NCBI RefSeq assembly: GCF_000525795.1
Contig: NZ_AOCG01000005.1
Location: forward strand, 1-40,470
Reading direction: 5' to 3'
From: Listeria aquatica FSL S10-1188
GTDB lineage: Bacteria; Bacillota; Bacilli; Lactobacillales; Listeriaceae
DNA: 40,470 bases
Part shown: positions 7,092 through 15,902 of the stretch, piece after piece
Position numbering within the stretch: position 1 is the stretch's first letter
Layout of the letters: each line of letters starts with the position of its first letter
Made by a program: the position numbers and the translations under genes
The notes under the pieces: generated by a model
What the model was told of the DNA's origin: nothing
What the model saw: only the letters and a program-made list of their open reading frames with translations
The model's database searches: none

Positions 7092-8221
7092 AAAAATAGT
7101 AGTTACAGGCTTAGGAATAATCAACCCTTTAGGTAATACGATAGAAGAGTTTGAGTTTGGTATTTTAAAAGAAAAGTCTGCAATTTCAAAAATTACAAAC
7201 TTTGATACTAGTAATTTCCCTTTTGAATTTGCTGGAGAAGTGAGAAATTTTAATACAACAAACTATATTAATCGGCGATTCATAAAAAAAAACAGATAAG
7301 TTTACGCAATTTGCATTAGCTGCAACATCTTGTGCAATTGAAGATTCGCATTTAAATCTTCAATTTTTAGAAACAGATAGAATTGGTATATATTTTGGAA
7401 ATAATTCTGGAGGATGGAATATTTCAGAACGAGGTTTTGAAGAATTATATAAATTTGGACCTACTTTTGTAAATCCGTGGCAAGCAACGGCTTGGTTTCC
7501 AGCTGCTGCTCAGGGGTATATTTCAATAGCTAATTCAATTCATGGCACAAGTAAAAGTTACGTGGCTGACAAAGCCACTGGCGGTGTAGCTATGTTTTCA
7601 GCAATAAATTCAATTAAGAGAGGTGATAATGATATAGTAATTTGTGGAGGCACAGAAGCTCCGCTAACTCTTCTATCAGGTATTTGTCACTACGAAGCAG
7701 GGGAACTTTTAGATAAAAATGACGAAAAAGAAGGAATTCTTCCATTCTGTAGTAAATCTGACGGAACAATATTAGGAGAAGGAAGCTCAGTCTTAATACT
7801 TGAAGAATATGAACATGCACTTGATAGGAATGCTCCAATATATGCTGAAATAAAAAATATATCTACAAACTTTGGTGATGATTCTCTTGAATTAAATATG
7901 GAAAATTGCTTAGTACAATCAAAATTGGAGTATAAAGATATAGACCTATTATTACCCGAAGCAAATGGAATTGTTAAAAATGATAATGTTGAAAATCAAG
8001 CTATTTCAAATTTGAACTTAAAATACAATCATCAACCTAATTTAAAATTCCCTAAAAAATATTATGGACATCTATATGGAGCTCAAGCATCAACAGATGT
8101 TATTGCTGCAATATTATACTTAAAGAATGCAGATAAAAATAGCATAAAGACGAGAGCTTTAATTAATAATAGATCTAAAGAGGGAATTAACGTAAGCATT
8201 GCTATTGAGAAAATAGATTAA
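7084..8221 (+). CDS. Type II PKS chain length factor (KS-beta), frame broken
   Basis: Begins MSKKIVVTGLGIINPLGNT behind AAGGAGA. After a one-base shift in the nine-A run at about 7287 it continues to 8221. Rebuilt length is about 379 residues. It has the condensing-enzyme fold, but the active-site segment reads VADKATGGVAM: the nucleophilic Cys is replaced by Ala or Thr, as chain length factors replace it (usually by Gln). The second half is shorter and more divergent, with KYYGHLYGAQA in place of the KS His region. It should form a heterodimer with KS-alpha and set chain length. The A-run break is probably a sequencing error. Confidence 0.83.
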
Positions 8222-8236
8222 AAAGGAAGTTAAATA

Positions 8237-8473
8237 ATGAATAAGGAAGAAATTATTGAATTTATCACGGATGAACTTTTAGATTTTGGTATTGAACCAG
8301 AAGAATTAAAAAAGGATGCTGATTTAATTAATGACTTAGGGTTGGATTCCACTGAAACAGTAGATTTATCTTTATCAATCAAAAAAAAGTACAATGTTTT
8401 GATCGAGTTTGGAGGAAGAGATAGTTTTAATTTATATGATCTTGTTACTGAGATTTATTCTAATGTGAAATAA
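8237..8473 (+). CDS. Acyl carrier protein of the polyketide synthase
   Basis: 78 acidic residues with the helix-loop-helix of ACPs and the phosphopantetheine site LGLDSTETV, Ser38. RBS AAGGAAG. It follows KS-beta by 15 nt, giving the minimal KS-alpha/KS-beta/ACP order of type II systems. It should be converted to the holo form by the Sfp-type transferase at the operon's end. Confidence 0.88.
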   Translation: MNKEEIIEFITDELLDFGIEPEELKKDADLINDLGLDSTETVDLSLSIKKKYNVLIEFGGRDSFNLYDLVTEIYSNVK

Positions 8474-8544
8474 ATCTAAAAAGGCACTATGGAATCTGAA
8501 AAATTATTTTTCAGAAAATACAAAAATTAGGAGAATAGAAAATC

Positions 8545-9163
8545 ATGAATGAACGTATAAAAAAAATATTATAATAGCGCTTACAATGAGAAGAAACCAT
8601 CTCAACACGAATGGGTATCGGGAACAGCAAATCCTGAATTGGTAAATCTTGTTTTTAATGAAAAGATTCCTAATTCTTCAAAAATTTTAGAAATTGGATG
8701 TGGAATTGGTTCAGAATCAACTTTTTTAGCAGTGAGAGGTATGAATGTTACAGCAATGGATATTTCAGAATCAGCTATTCAAACAGCAACAAAAATAGCT
8801 GATTTATATGGAGTAAAAGTACATTGGAAAGTTGGAAATATTTTAACAGTTGACCTTTTAGAAAATCATTATGATGTTATCACTGATCAAGGATGTTTTC
8901 ATCATTTATCAAATGATGAAAGAGAAATATATGTAAAACAAGTAAATAAGGCTTTAAAACCGGGAGGAATGTTGCTAATTAGGGGTTTTTCAGACAAAAT
9001 GAAATATACTGCACCGCAGCCCCGATTGTTAACAAGTGACGATTTGATAAATACTTTCCATGATAAATTTGTATTAGAGAAATTAGAACGAGTTTTGTCT
9101 TTCTCTACTGAAACAAGACATAAACCTTTAGGTTGGTTTTCAATTTGGTATAAAAGAGAGTGA
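8545..9163 (+). CDS. SAM-dependent methyltransferase (frame broken at start)
   Basis: A class I methyltransferase with the SAM motif ILEIGCGIGSES, an acidic loop after AMDIS, and the QGCFHHL and ALKPGGMLLIRG motifs. The ATG at 8545, 11 nt after AGGAG, gives MNERIKK; one extra A in the following run breaks the frame, which is regained as YYNSAYNEKKPSQHEW. Rebuilt length is about 206 residues. Within the operon it probably methylates the polyketide at an oxygen or carbon; substrate unknown. Its end overlaps the ligase start region. Confidence 0.78.
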
Positions 9164-9168
9164 TTGTA

Positions 9169-10654
9169 ATGAATAATATAAAGGATTACATTTTTCAAAA
9201 CGAAAAAGATAAAAATACTGATTCTAAAATAGCAATTATACAAGATCATCAAAGTATAACTTATAGTGAATTAGAGAACTTGATTGATAAATTTTCTCTA
9301 AAACTTATTTTGGATGGTGTTGAGAAAGGTAGTTTTATAGCATTATATATGACCGATTCAATTGATTTAATATCTTCTTTTTGGGGAGCAATACAGATTG
9401 GCGTGATTCCGGTACTAATAAATATTAAAACCTCGTTACCTATTTTAGAATATATATACAAAAATAGTAACTGTACTGCAATGTATCTAAATAAGACTAT
9501 GAAAGATAAAGAAAGTGAGATTAACTTTACAAATAATATTTATTACTGGAGCGATTTTGAACAAAAACAAATATGTTGGCGAAAAGTAAAATTAATTGAA
9601 AATACAGAAACTCAACCCATATTTGTTCTCTATACTTCAGGAAGTACGGGTAAACCAAAAGGTGTGATCCATTCGCAAAAATCTATAAAAGCTATATGTG
9701 AAAATTACCAATACACAAATTGTAGATTTCAAAAAGAAGATACGATATTTTCAATGTCAAAAATACCGTTTGCTCTAGGGGTAGGAACAAGTTGTATTCT
9801 CTCACAGTATTGTAAAGCAACGCTCATTATATCTGAATTTGAGATTATTTCAAATATACAAAAATTGGCAAACAAAAATTCGCCTACTGTTTTAGTGGGC
9901 GTTCCGAGCATATATTCTTCCTTACTAGATTTATTTTCAAAAAATAACCTTTTGTTTGAATCACTTAGACTGTGTATTTGTTGTGGAGAACCGTTACCTC
10001 CAATAGTTTCTGAAAAATGGAAAGATAGATATGATGTACCTTTGTTTGAAGGAATGGGAACAAGCGAATTTTTATATATTTTTTTCCTTAACACCGATAA
10101 AACGGGTAAAAAGGTGGGGAGTGTGGGGATTCCTATATCAGGATATCAAACTTCTGTATTGGATGAACTGGAAAATCCTATTATTAATAGAATTGGAAAT
10201 TTGTATATTGAGGGCTCATCCATAATGAAAGGATATATAGGTCAAACTCCTATTCAGGACAAAGGAATGTACACTGGAGATAAGTTTAAAATTGATTTAG
10301 ATGGTTACTACTGGTATATGGGAAGAACAAATGATTTATTTAAAATTAATGGTGAGTGGTGTAAAGCTTCTGATATTGAATTCTTGATTTTGAATTATGA
10401 AGAGATTATTGAAGCAGCTGTTGATTTGCAATCAAACAACTCTTTGAACTATTTAGTTTATTACCTAGTGGTAAGTAATCCATTATCTTTTAATGTTACA
10501 AATTTCAAGAGATTTTTGCGAAAAAAAATTGAATGCTAGATTAAGACCACAAGAAATTGTTCTTGTAAATGAAATTCCTAAAGGAATAACTGGGAAGATC
10601 AATCGCTTAGAATTGAAGAAATTAGAACCAATTAAGACATTTACAAGTATATAG
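9169..10654 (+). CDS. AMP-forming acyl/aryl-CoA (or ACP) ligase, frame broken
   Basis: An ANL-superfamily adenylating enzyme of about 495 residues. Motifs in order: FVLYTSGSTGKPKG (phosphate loop), GMGTSE (A5), YTGDKF and MGRTNDLFKINGEW (A7-A8). After a one-base shift in the A-run near 10530 comes the catalytic-lysine motif GITGKINR. It ends at 10654. The overall look is that of benzoate/aryl-CoA ligases. Either it loads a carboxylic acid starter onto CoA or the ACP, or it acts on the carrier arm as described for AntG in Photorhabdus anthraquinone synthesis. A GTG at 9160 is a possible earlier start. Confidence 0.82.
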
Positions 10655-10689
10655 ATTTATTAATAAAATAAGAAAGAGGAGGAGAAATC

Positions 10690-11034
10690 ATGGAAAATAG
10701 ACGTACGAAAAAAGATTATGGAGAGCTAGAGGTTCTTATTAGTCCGTCATTTCTTGAAAAATCAGAAGTTTTTGTTACTTTGTGTACAATTAATCCTAAA
10801 ACTAAAGCTCCAGTGCATGTTCATGATTATAGCCAAGAACATATCTATATTATTGAAGGTGAAGGAGACTTGGTAATCGAAAATGAAATTCAAACTTTAA
10901 CTAAAGGTGACATTGCAGCAGTGCCTATGGGAGTACCTCATACAATCAATAATGAGGGAGAAAAGCCTCTAAAAGCTCTTTTGGTTATGGCTCCTGTAGC
11001 ACCGGAAGGACATCTAGGGCATAGAAATATTTAG
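10690..11034 (+). CDS. Cupin-domain protein, probable polyketide cyclase/helper
   Basis: 114 residues forming a single cupin_2 barrel. Metal ligands are visible: PVHVHDYSQEHIYIIEGEG (HxH and the following acidic/His residue) and GVPHTINN (second His motif). RBS AGGAGGAG. Small cupins such as TcmJ occur in aromatic polyketide clusters and help cyclisation. Specific chemistry cannot be read from sequence. Confidence 0.75.
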   Translation: MENRRTKKDYGELEVLISPSFLEKSEVFVTLCTINPKTKAPVHVHDYSQEHIYIIEGEGDLVIENEIQTLTKGDIAAVPMGVPHTINNEGEKPLKALLVMAPVAPEGHLGHRNI

Positions 11035-11048
11035 AGGAGAAGGCATTA

Positions 11049-11810
11049 ATGAAGATAATCGATTTGAGTTTGTTAGTAAACAATAATCCTTCGGAACCGT
11101 TAAAACTAAAAAAAAAGTAGAGTGACACATCAAAATGGTGCGAAACGAATTGCTAGTCGCACAGGATTACCACTTGATGTTTTTCCCAATCAAGAATATT
11201 TGTCTTTAGATACATTCGAGTTGTCTACGCATACTGGAACTCATATAGATGCTCCATTTCATTACGGAAGCAGATTTGATAAACAACTACAAAAAAAAAA
11301 TTCATGAATTGCCTTTAGAATGGTTTTTTGGATGCGGGAAAGTGATTGATCTTTCGTTTATTTCTAAAGGAGAATTAATTGAAAAAGCTATAATTGAAAA
11401 GGCTGTTATATCTCAACAAATCGAAATAAACCCTATGGATATAGTTCTTATCTATACAGGAATGGATAAATATTGGGGAACAGAAGAATATTTTTCTAAC
11501 TCTATTGGATTATCCAAAGAAGCGATACACTTTCTATTAGATTTTAATATAAAGGTAATAGGTATTGATTCCTATGGATTTGATAGATCTATTTCAAAAA
11601 TGGTCAATGATTATAATGAAACAAAAAAAATTAGATGTTTTATGGCCTTCTCATTTTTATGGTAGAGAAAAAGAATACATTCAAATAGAACGACTCTGCA
11701 ATTTAAGAGTTTTGTTAAATTTAAATCAGAATTTTAAGATTAGTTGTTTTCCAATAAATTTAGATGATGCAGATGCTTCTTGGGTTAGAGCTGTAGCTAT
11801 TGTGGGATAA
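11049..11810 (+). CDS. Metal-dependent cyclase (PF04199 type), frame broken
   Basis: Rebuilt protein of about 252 residues: MKIIDLSLLVNNNPSEP, then RVTHQNGAKR, then the signature HTGTHIDAPFH that binds metal in the cyclase/kynurenine formamidase fold, then DIVLIYTGMDKYWG, VIGIDSYGFD, and an IERLCNL stretch near the end. Three one-base shifts, all in A-runs (about 11105, 11290 and 11630), split it. Family members occur both in tryptophan catabolism and in antibiotic gene clusters; the latter fits here. Start follows AGAGGAGAAGG. Confidence 0.78.
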
Positions 11811-11848
11811 TAAATGACTAAAATTGAGTTTGAGAGGGGGTTAGTATC

Positions 11849-12313
11849 GTGAAAGGGTATGTAGAAAATCAAATTACAATTTTGGGAGATTGTGAAAAAA
11901 TATTTGAATATACTAATGATGTGTTAAACTGGTCGGAGTTATTTGATGAATATGAAACAGTAAAAGTTTTATTAAAAACTGAGAATGAAGTAACTTTTAC
12001 TTTACGACACAAAAATGGAAATGAGTGGACTTCTAAACGAATAACAAATAGAAGTAAGATGAAAGTTAGAGGAAAACGAATGACTAGTATGTTCCCTTTT
12101 TCCAAAATGGATATTTATTGGTTTTATGAAAAACTACCTAGTGAAATAGGATGTACAATGTGTTGGATTCAAATTTTCAATCTGGATGAGTCTTTTGCTG
12201 AACATGAAGTTTATCGAATGGAAAGCTTTTTAAACAAAAATACTAGAAAAGAAATGAAACGAATAAAGAATATCTTAGAGGACAAGTGGAAAAATGATAT
12301 TATCAGAAAGTGA
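11849..12313 (+). CDS. Polyketide aromatase/cyclase (TcmN/WhiE ORF VI type)
   Basis: 154 residues of the START/SRPBCC fold, GTG start after GAGAGGGGG. The family pattern is clear: YVENQITILGDCEKIFEYTN, then WSELFDEYETVKVL, then WTSKRI, a KMDIYWFYE strand, MCWIQIFNLD, and a C-terminal helix FLNKNTRKEMKRIKNILED. Actinomycete homologues fold and aromatise the first ring of the poly-beta-keto chain. This is the strongest marker that the cluster makes an aromatic compound and not a fatty acid or polyene. Frame intact; it overlaps the next gene by 20 nt. Confidence 0.87.
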   Translation: MKGYVENQITILGDCEKIFEYTNDVLNWSELFDEYETVKVLLKTENEVTFTLRHKNGNEWTSKRITNRSKMKVRGKRMTSMFPFSKMDIYWFYEKLPSEIGCTMCWIQIFNLDESFAEHEVYRMESFLNKNTRKEMKRIKNILEDKWKNDIIRK

Positions 12314-12959
12314 TTTAGATGTAGTTCTAATTGATAGTGTGTCACCAGTGTACATTTTTTTACATGGGCTAAACAATAACAAAGACTCTTGGAGTAATTG
12401 GAGAAAATACTTCAAGATTAAGCGAAAAAACTTTATCATATTTAATCGACCTGGGTATCAAAATTATGAAAAAGATAATTCAATGAAGTTTGATTTATCT
12501 TTTTATGTTTCGCTAATAGATTATTTAGTGAAGACTTATATAAAAAAAGATCAAAAAATTGTTCTTATAGGCCATTCTTTAGGAGGATTTATAGCAATCA
12601 ACCAAGTCTTGAACAGTAGATATACTATCAATGGTCTAATTCTTTTAAATTCTTTTTATAGGTTTAGAACAGATAAACTAAATATTGATAGTAATCATGA
12701 ACATTGGAGTATTGAATCTGATCTTAAATTAGTGAAGGACAATGATTTTACATCTTATTTAGGATTGATAAATACAAAGGTAATTATTATTCAAGGTAAA
12801 AATGATACTGTAGTTTCTGTTAGGGTTGGAAAAAAGATGCATGATAGTATAAATGGATCTAAATTGATAACTGTAGAAAATGCGAACCATAATTCTTTAC
12901 TTGAATGCAGAAAAATGATTGTTGAACAAGCAAACTTAATTTTTAATACTATAAAATAA
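12294..12959 (+). CDS. Alpha/beta hydrolase of the polyketide cluster
   Basis: 221 residues with the hydrolase fold: oxyanion segment FLHGLNN, nucleophile Ser95 in GHSLGG, acid in QGKNDT and catalytic His in ENANHNS. No signal peptide, so cytoplasmic. It may release or trim the polyketide, as AntI does in the Photorhabdus anthraquinone pathway, or hydrolyse misprimed carrier protein. The start overlaps the aromatase end, implying coupled translation. Confidence 0.8.
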   Translation: MILSESDLDVVLIDSVSPVYIFLHGLNNNKDSWSNWRKYFKIKRKNFIIFNRPGYQNYEKDNSMKFDLSFYVSLIDYLVKTYIKKDQKIVLIGHSLGGFIAINQVLNSRYTINGLILLNSFYRFRTDKLNIDSNHEHWSIESDLKLVKDNDFTSYLGLINTKVIIIQGKNDTVVSVRVGKKMHDSINGSKLITVENANHNSLLECRKMIVEQANLIFNTIK

Positions 12960-12974
12960 GTGGGGAATCTAAAT

Positions 12975-13598
12975 ATGAAGGTTAATTTTACATCAGAAGG
13001 AAATTTACCTATTTTGGGAATCTCAAAGATGAACTATTCGTATTTTGATAATAATATTGAAAGGTACTTGCGTTTTTTTTCAGTTGAAGAAAAAGAAGAA
13101 ATAAACAAGATAAAAAAGAAAAAAAGAAACGTATACAAACAATAATTTCGCATCTAATGATTAAAAAGTATATTAGTCAAGAAGTTACAGATTTTTCTAG
13201 TTGGAATGAAGTTGTAATTTTAAAGAAAGAATCAGGCCAACCATATATTCTTGGAACTTCTTTATCAATTAGTATATCTCATTGTGACACTTATTGTTTT
13301 TTGGGGGAATAACAAAAAATTAATATAGTGATTGGTGTTGATTGTGAAAATATAATTTCTGATAGATTTATAAATCTTACTTCTGGTTTCATATTAAGTT
13401 GGAGTGTTAAAGAAGCGTTTTTAAAAAATGCTAGGAGTTGGGTTTAAATTTGGTATTGATTCTATAGAAATCGATTTTTCAAAGAAAAAGATTATATTGA
13501 ATGAAAATTATAGACCATTATTTCACTATCAAAAAGTGTTTTTAGATACATTCATTGTAGACAATACTCTATTTAATATTTGCAGAGCATTAAAATAG
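12975..13598 (+). CDS. Sfp-type 4'-phosphopantetheinyl transferase, frame broken
   Basis: Rebuilt across at least three one-base shifts, about 207 residues. Visible motifs: SGQPYI and SISISHC (substrate/CoA site), IGVDCENI (metal-binding Asp) and LSWSVKEAFLK followed by GVGF (the WxxKEA motif). It should attach phosphopantetheine to the cluster ACP. Last gene of the operon; stop TAG at 13596-13598. The breaks are in A- or G-runs near 13125, 13305 and 13425, so the gene may well be intact. Confidence 0.75.
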
Positions 13599-13717
13599 AA
13601 AAACGAAATGGAGCTTTTATCATCCTCATTATTGTTTGAAATAGAAAAATTTTTGACCAAACACTTTCAATATCTATAAAAAAGATTTTGAGACTTATCT
13701 CAACGTTAAACTGTAGG

Positions 13718-13766
13718 CAAACTACTTTTCAGTGAATTTAGACTGAAAAATAGTTTGTCTTTTATT
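13718..13766 (+). terminator. Terminator of the polyketide operon
   Basis: A 16-bp stem with one mismatch (CAAACTACTTTTCAGT against ACTGAAAAATAGTTTG) with an 8-nt loop, then TCTTTTATT. It lies 120 nt after the transferase stop, closing a transcript that starts near 5376. Confidence 0.85.
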
Positions 13767-13917
13767 GTTTATAAAAAGGAAAAGGTTGATATGGAAGGGA
13801 AAATCTACACTTTGGAGTAAGCGCTTATGTTCTAGCTATCTTTAATTCTAAATTTTTTGTATTTCTGTGTCCTTTTTAATCCCAATTTTATTGTTAAAGA
13901 ATGAAGGAGGAGAAACA

Positions 13918-14373
13918 ATGGACCAATTTGATGAAAAGAGTGCAATCTATGAGCAGATGACCTTACTAATCGAAGAAAGGAGGAAAATCACTCAGTCCTA
14001 TTTTGATCTAAAAGAGCGTTTAGAGAAATTGGATAGTCAGCCAAAGGAAATAAAATCATCGTTGATAATTCAAGACAACACCAAAAAGCTAAGTTCCGAA
14101 ATAGAATATCAAAAATATATGGCTGAAAGAGGCCAAATGAAGAATGGAAGCATTTCTTATTCTGATATCAGTTTAAAAATAGCGTCTATATTAAAAGAAG
14201 CAGGACGTCCACTTTCTGGTAAAGAAATATTTACTTTGTTGAATGAAAAGCAGCCATCTAATCTTTCTTATGAAAATTTGACACATAATATTTTGCGGAG
14301 AATGAATGATGATTCCAAAGTAAATGTAGAGCGAGCGTATAGAGGTTATTGGCAATATAGATTACATTCATAA
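13918..14373 (+). CDS. Rok-like DNA-binding protein
   Basis: 152 residues from the ATG behind AAGGAGGAG. Residues about 10-45 form a charged coiled coil (QMTLLIEERRKITQSYFD region); a lysine/serine-rich linker follows. The last 65 residues form a winged helix (IASILKEAGRPLSGKEIF to VERAYRGYWQY). This order, and the final YRGYW resembling the YRGQY of Rok, suggest a Rok-type nucleoid protein or repressor. Rok silences AT-rich foreign DNA in Bacillus, so a role in silencing the island is plausible. Similarity judged by eye. Confidence 0.6.
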   Translation: MDQFDEKSAIYEQMTLLIEERRKITQSYFDLKERLEKLDSQPKEIKSSLIIQDNTKKLSSEIEYQKYMAERGQMKNGSISYSDISLKIASILKEAGRPLSGKEIFTLLNEKQPSNLSYENLTHNILRRMNDDSKVNVERAYRGYWQYRLHS

Positions 14374-14422
14374 AATTATCTATTGGTATCTCTTCTTAAA
14401 AATTTTGGAAGAAGTGATAATA

Positions 14423-14809
14423 ATGAATACTACAGATGATCGGATTAATGCTCAATTGACAAAATATTTTCAAACTGTCATCACTAATGCAGCAGCACAG
14501 TATTATAAAAAGAAATTCACATTAATCGAAAAGGAACTATCTGAAGAATCTCTTAATTTAGAAAATTCTTTGTTTGTAAACGAACTTACTATTGCCGATA
14601 TCACTATCCTTGGAATCCCGTTAATCATTGAAAATAATGCCCTTTTACAAGCTATGGAAAAACTTTCTGAATCTGAACAATATTTTTTGATTGAAAAGTT
14701 TATATTTGATAAAACTGATCGAGAAATTGGCGAAGTATTAGGAATTTCCAGACAAGGTGTTACGAATTTGAAACATCGTTTATACAAAAGGCTTTATAGT
14801 CAATTATAA
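14423..14809 (+). CDS. Sigma-70 region 4-like regulator (Tn916 Orf7 type)
   Basis: 128 residues. The C-terminus reads LSESEQYFLIEKFIFDKTDR, then EIGEVLGISRQGVTNLKHR, a helix-turn-helix of sigma region 4. No region 2 is present. Tn916-family elements carry a pair of small sigma-like proteins (Orf7 and Orf8) that switch on transfer and excision genes; here the second is the next gene. ATG 14423 preferred over an upstream TTG at 14405. Confidence 0.7.
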   Translation: MNTTDDRINAQLTKYFQTVITNAAAQYYKKKFTLIEKELSEESLNLENSLFVNELTIADITILGIPLIIENNALLQAMEKLSESEQYFLIEKFIFDKTDREIGEVLGISRQGVTNLKHRLYKRLYSQL

Positions 14810-14894
14810 ATTAAAAGATAGTTGTATTCACCTAATTCGTTCCCCTCCATCCTTTCTGCCGTAGTAGATGGTGATGTTAGAAGGGAGAAACGAA

Positions 14895-15086
14895 ATGGAA
14901 AACCTAAAGGAAATATTTTTACTAGCAAAGTTAAATAACCAACAAGCAATCGAAAGACTAATAACTCGTTTTAGCCCATTGATGCATAAAATGGCATGGA
15001 AAACGGGAAATTATGATGAAGATTGTTTTCAAGAATGTGCTGTTGCATTTCTTATTTCAATCTCTAAATTTGAAATAAGAAAATAG
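14895..15086 (+). CDS. Small helix-turn-helix protein (Tn916 Orf8 type)
   Basis: 63 residues, ATG behind AAGGGAG. The reading LLAKLNNQQAIERLITRFSP, then YDEDCFQECAVAFLISISKF, resembles the PF12645 helix-turn-helix domain, a sigma region 2-like fold found beside Tn916 orf7. Probably works with the preceding region 4-like protein. A hairpin over the upstream sequence (about 14835-14893) could mask its RBS. Confidence 0.65.
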   Translation: MENLKEIFLLAKLNNQQAIERLITRFSPLMHKMAWKTGNYDEDCFQECAVAFLISISKFEIRK

Positions 15087-15092
15087 TGATTA

Positions 15093-15130
15093 AGAGAGAG
15101 AAGTTACAAAAGCTTCTCTTTTTTTAATTT
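15093..15130 (+). terminator. Terminator after the Orf8-like gene
   Basis: AGAGAAG/CTTCTCT stem with a 9-nt loop followed by a run of seven or more T. It sits directly after the stop at 15084-15086. Confidence 0.78.
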
Positions 15131-15184
15131 TTTTTGAGAAAATGTGTGTCTTTTTCCACGAGTTATTTATTGTTAATAGTGTAA

Positions 15185-15470
15185 GCAAATAAAAGCTCTT
15201 TGAAAATTGAATAGCCCATTTTTGAATTACGTTCCCTGTCATTCGAGCTAAGTGTAAACACGCCATAATCTAAAACGTAGCGATACATGTTTAACACTAA
15301 ACTTGAAATAGGAATTCAAGTCGCCATGACAATGACAGTAAATAATGATACTTCCGTAAGGCTCGCCGTGAACTGGGGAGAGGTGAAATTCCTATGTGCT
15401 TTACCTAAAGCGATTTAAAAGTGGTTAAAAAATGAAATAGTTAACTAAGTAAAGTGAGTATGGATAGTTT
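15185..15470 (+). other. Non-coding structured region before DUF771/int
   Basis: About 285 nt without a reading frame but rich in pairings: ACTTGAA/TTCAAGT with a 7-nt loop (about 15300), CTGTCATT and AATGACAG about 90 nt apart, AGGTGAA/TTTACCT near 15380-15410. At 15195-15206 is GCTCTTTGAAAA, which resembles the boxA antitermination site of rRNA leaders. It could be a leader RNA controlling the integrase module, or contain a transfer origin. No known RNA family is assigned. Confidence 0.45.
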
Positions 15471-15481
15471 AAAAATTAGAG

Positions 15482-15844
15482 GTGATAAATTTGGAACAGA
15501 TCATTGAGTATCAGGCACATATCACATTGCCTGAAAATTTTGTTCTAATTCAAAAAGATGAATATAAAGCTTTAAAAGGATTAGGTTTTAAAGGAAACTG
15601 CGTTTCTGTAGAGGATTTTAGAAAGAAGCACACTTGCCTTAGTAGACCCATGTTTAATGAGCTAATTCTTTTAAATCCAAAATTCAAAAAGATGTTAGAT
15701 ATTAAAGAGAACCCTAATGGATGTGTTGCATATCCCAAAGGTGGTAGTTCAGGAAAATATTATATACTAGAAAGCAAATTATTAACGTTTATTGAAGAGA
15801 ATTTTCCAGAAATTTTTACTTATGTTGGAAAAAATGAGGTATAA
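15482..15844 (+). CDS. DUF771-family protein, probable excision/recombination helper
   Basis: About 120 residues. It begins near LEQIIEYQAHITLPENFVLI and continues with EDFRKKHTCLSRPMF and PKFKKMLDI, the pattern of DUF771 proteins encoded just before integrases in phages and integrative elements of Firmicutes. They are thought to act like excisionases, but this is not established for this protein. GTG 15482 and TTG 15491 are both possible starts; the RBS GAGGTGA favours the TTG. Confidence 0.65.
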   Translation: MINLEQIIEYQAHITLPENFVLIQKDEYKALKGLGFKGNCVSVEDFRKKHTCLSRPMFNELILLNPKFKKMLDIKENPNGCVAYPKGGSSGKYYILESKLLTFIEENFPEIFTYVGKNEV

Positions 15845-15902
15845 TAATATTGACCATATATATAGCTGTTTAAACACTCATCTGGAAAGAGATGATGTTT
15901 GA

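Noticed and set aside
5832..8473. Fatty acid synthesis (fab) genes as the explanation for the KS/ACP set
   Set aside because: The second KS lacks the active Cys, the pair overlaps by 8 nt, and aromatase/cyclase genes follow; fabD, fabG and fabZ are absent.
13791..13820. Nine-codon frame MEGKIYTLE with an upstream AAGGAAAAGG
   Set aside because: Too short and without context or repeats to support a product; the RBS-like bases are common in this AT-rich stretch.
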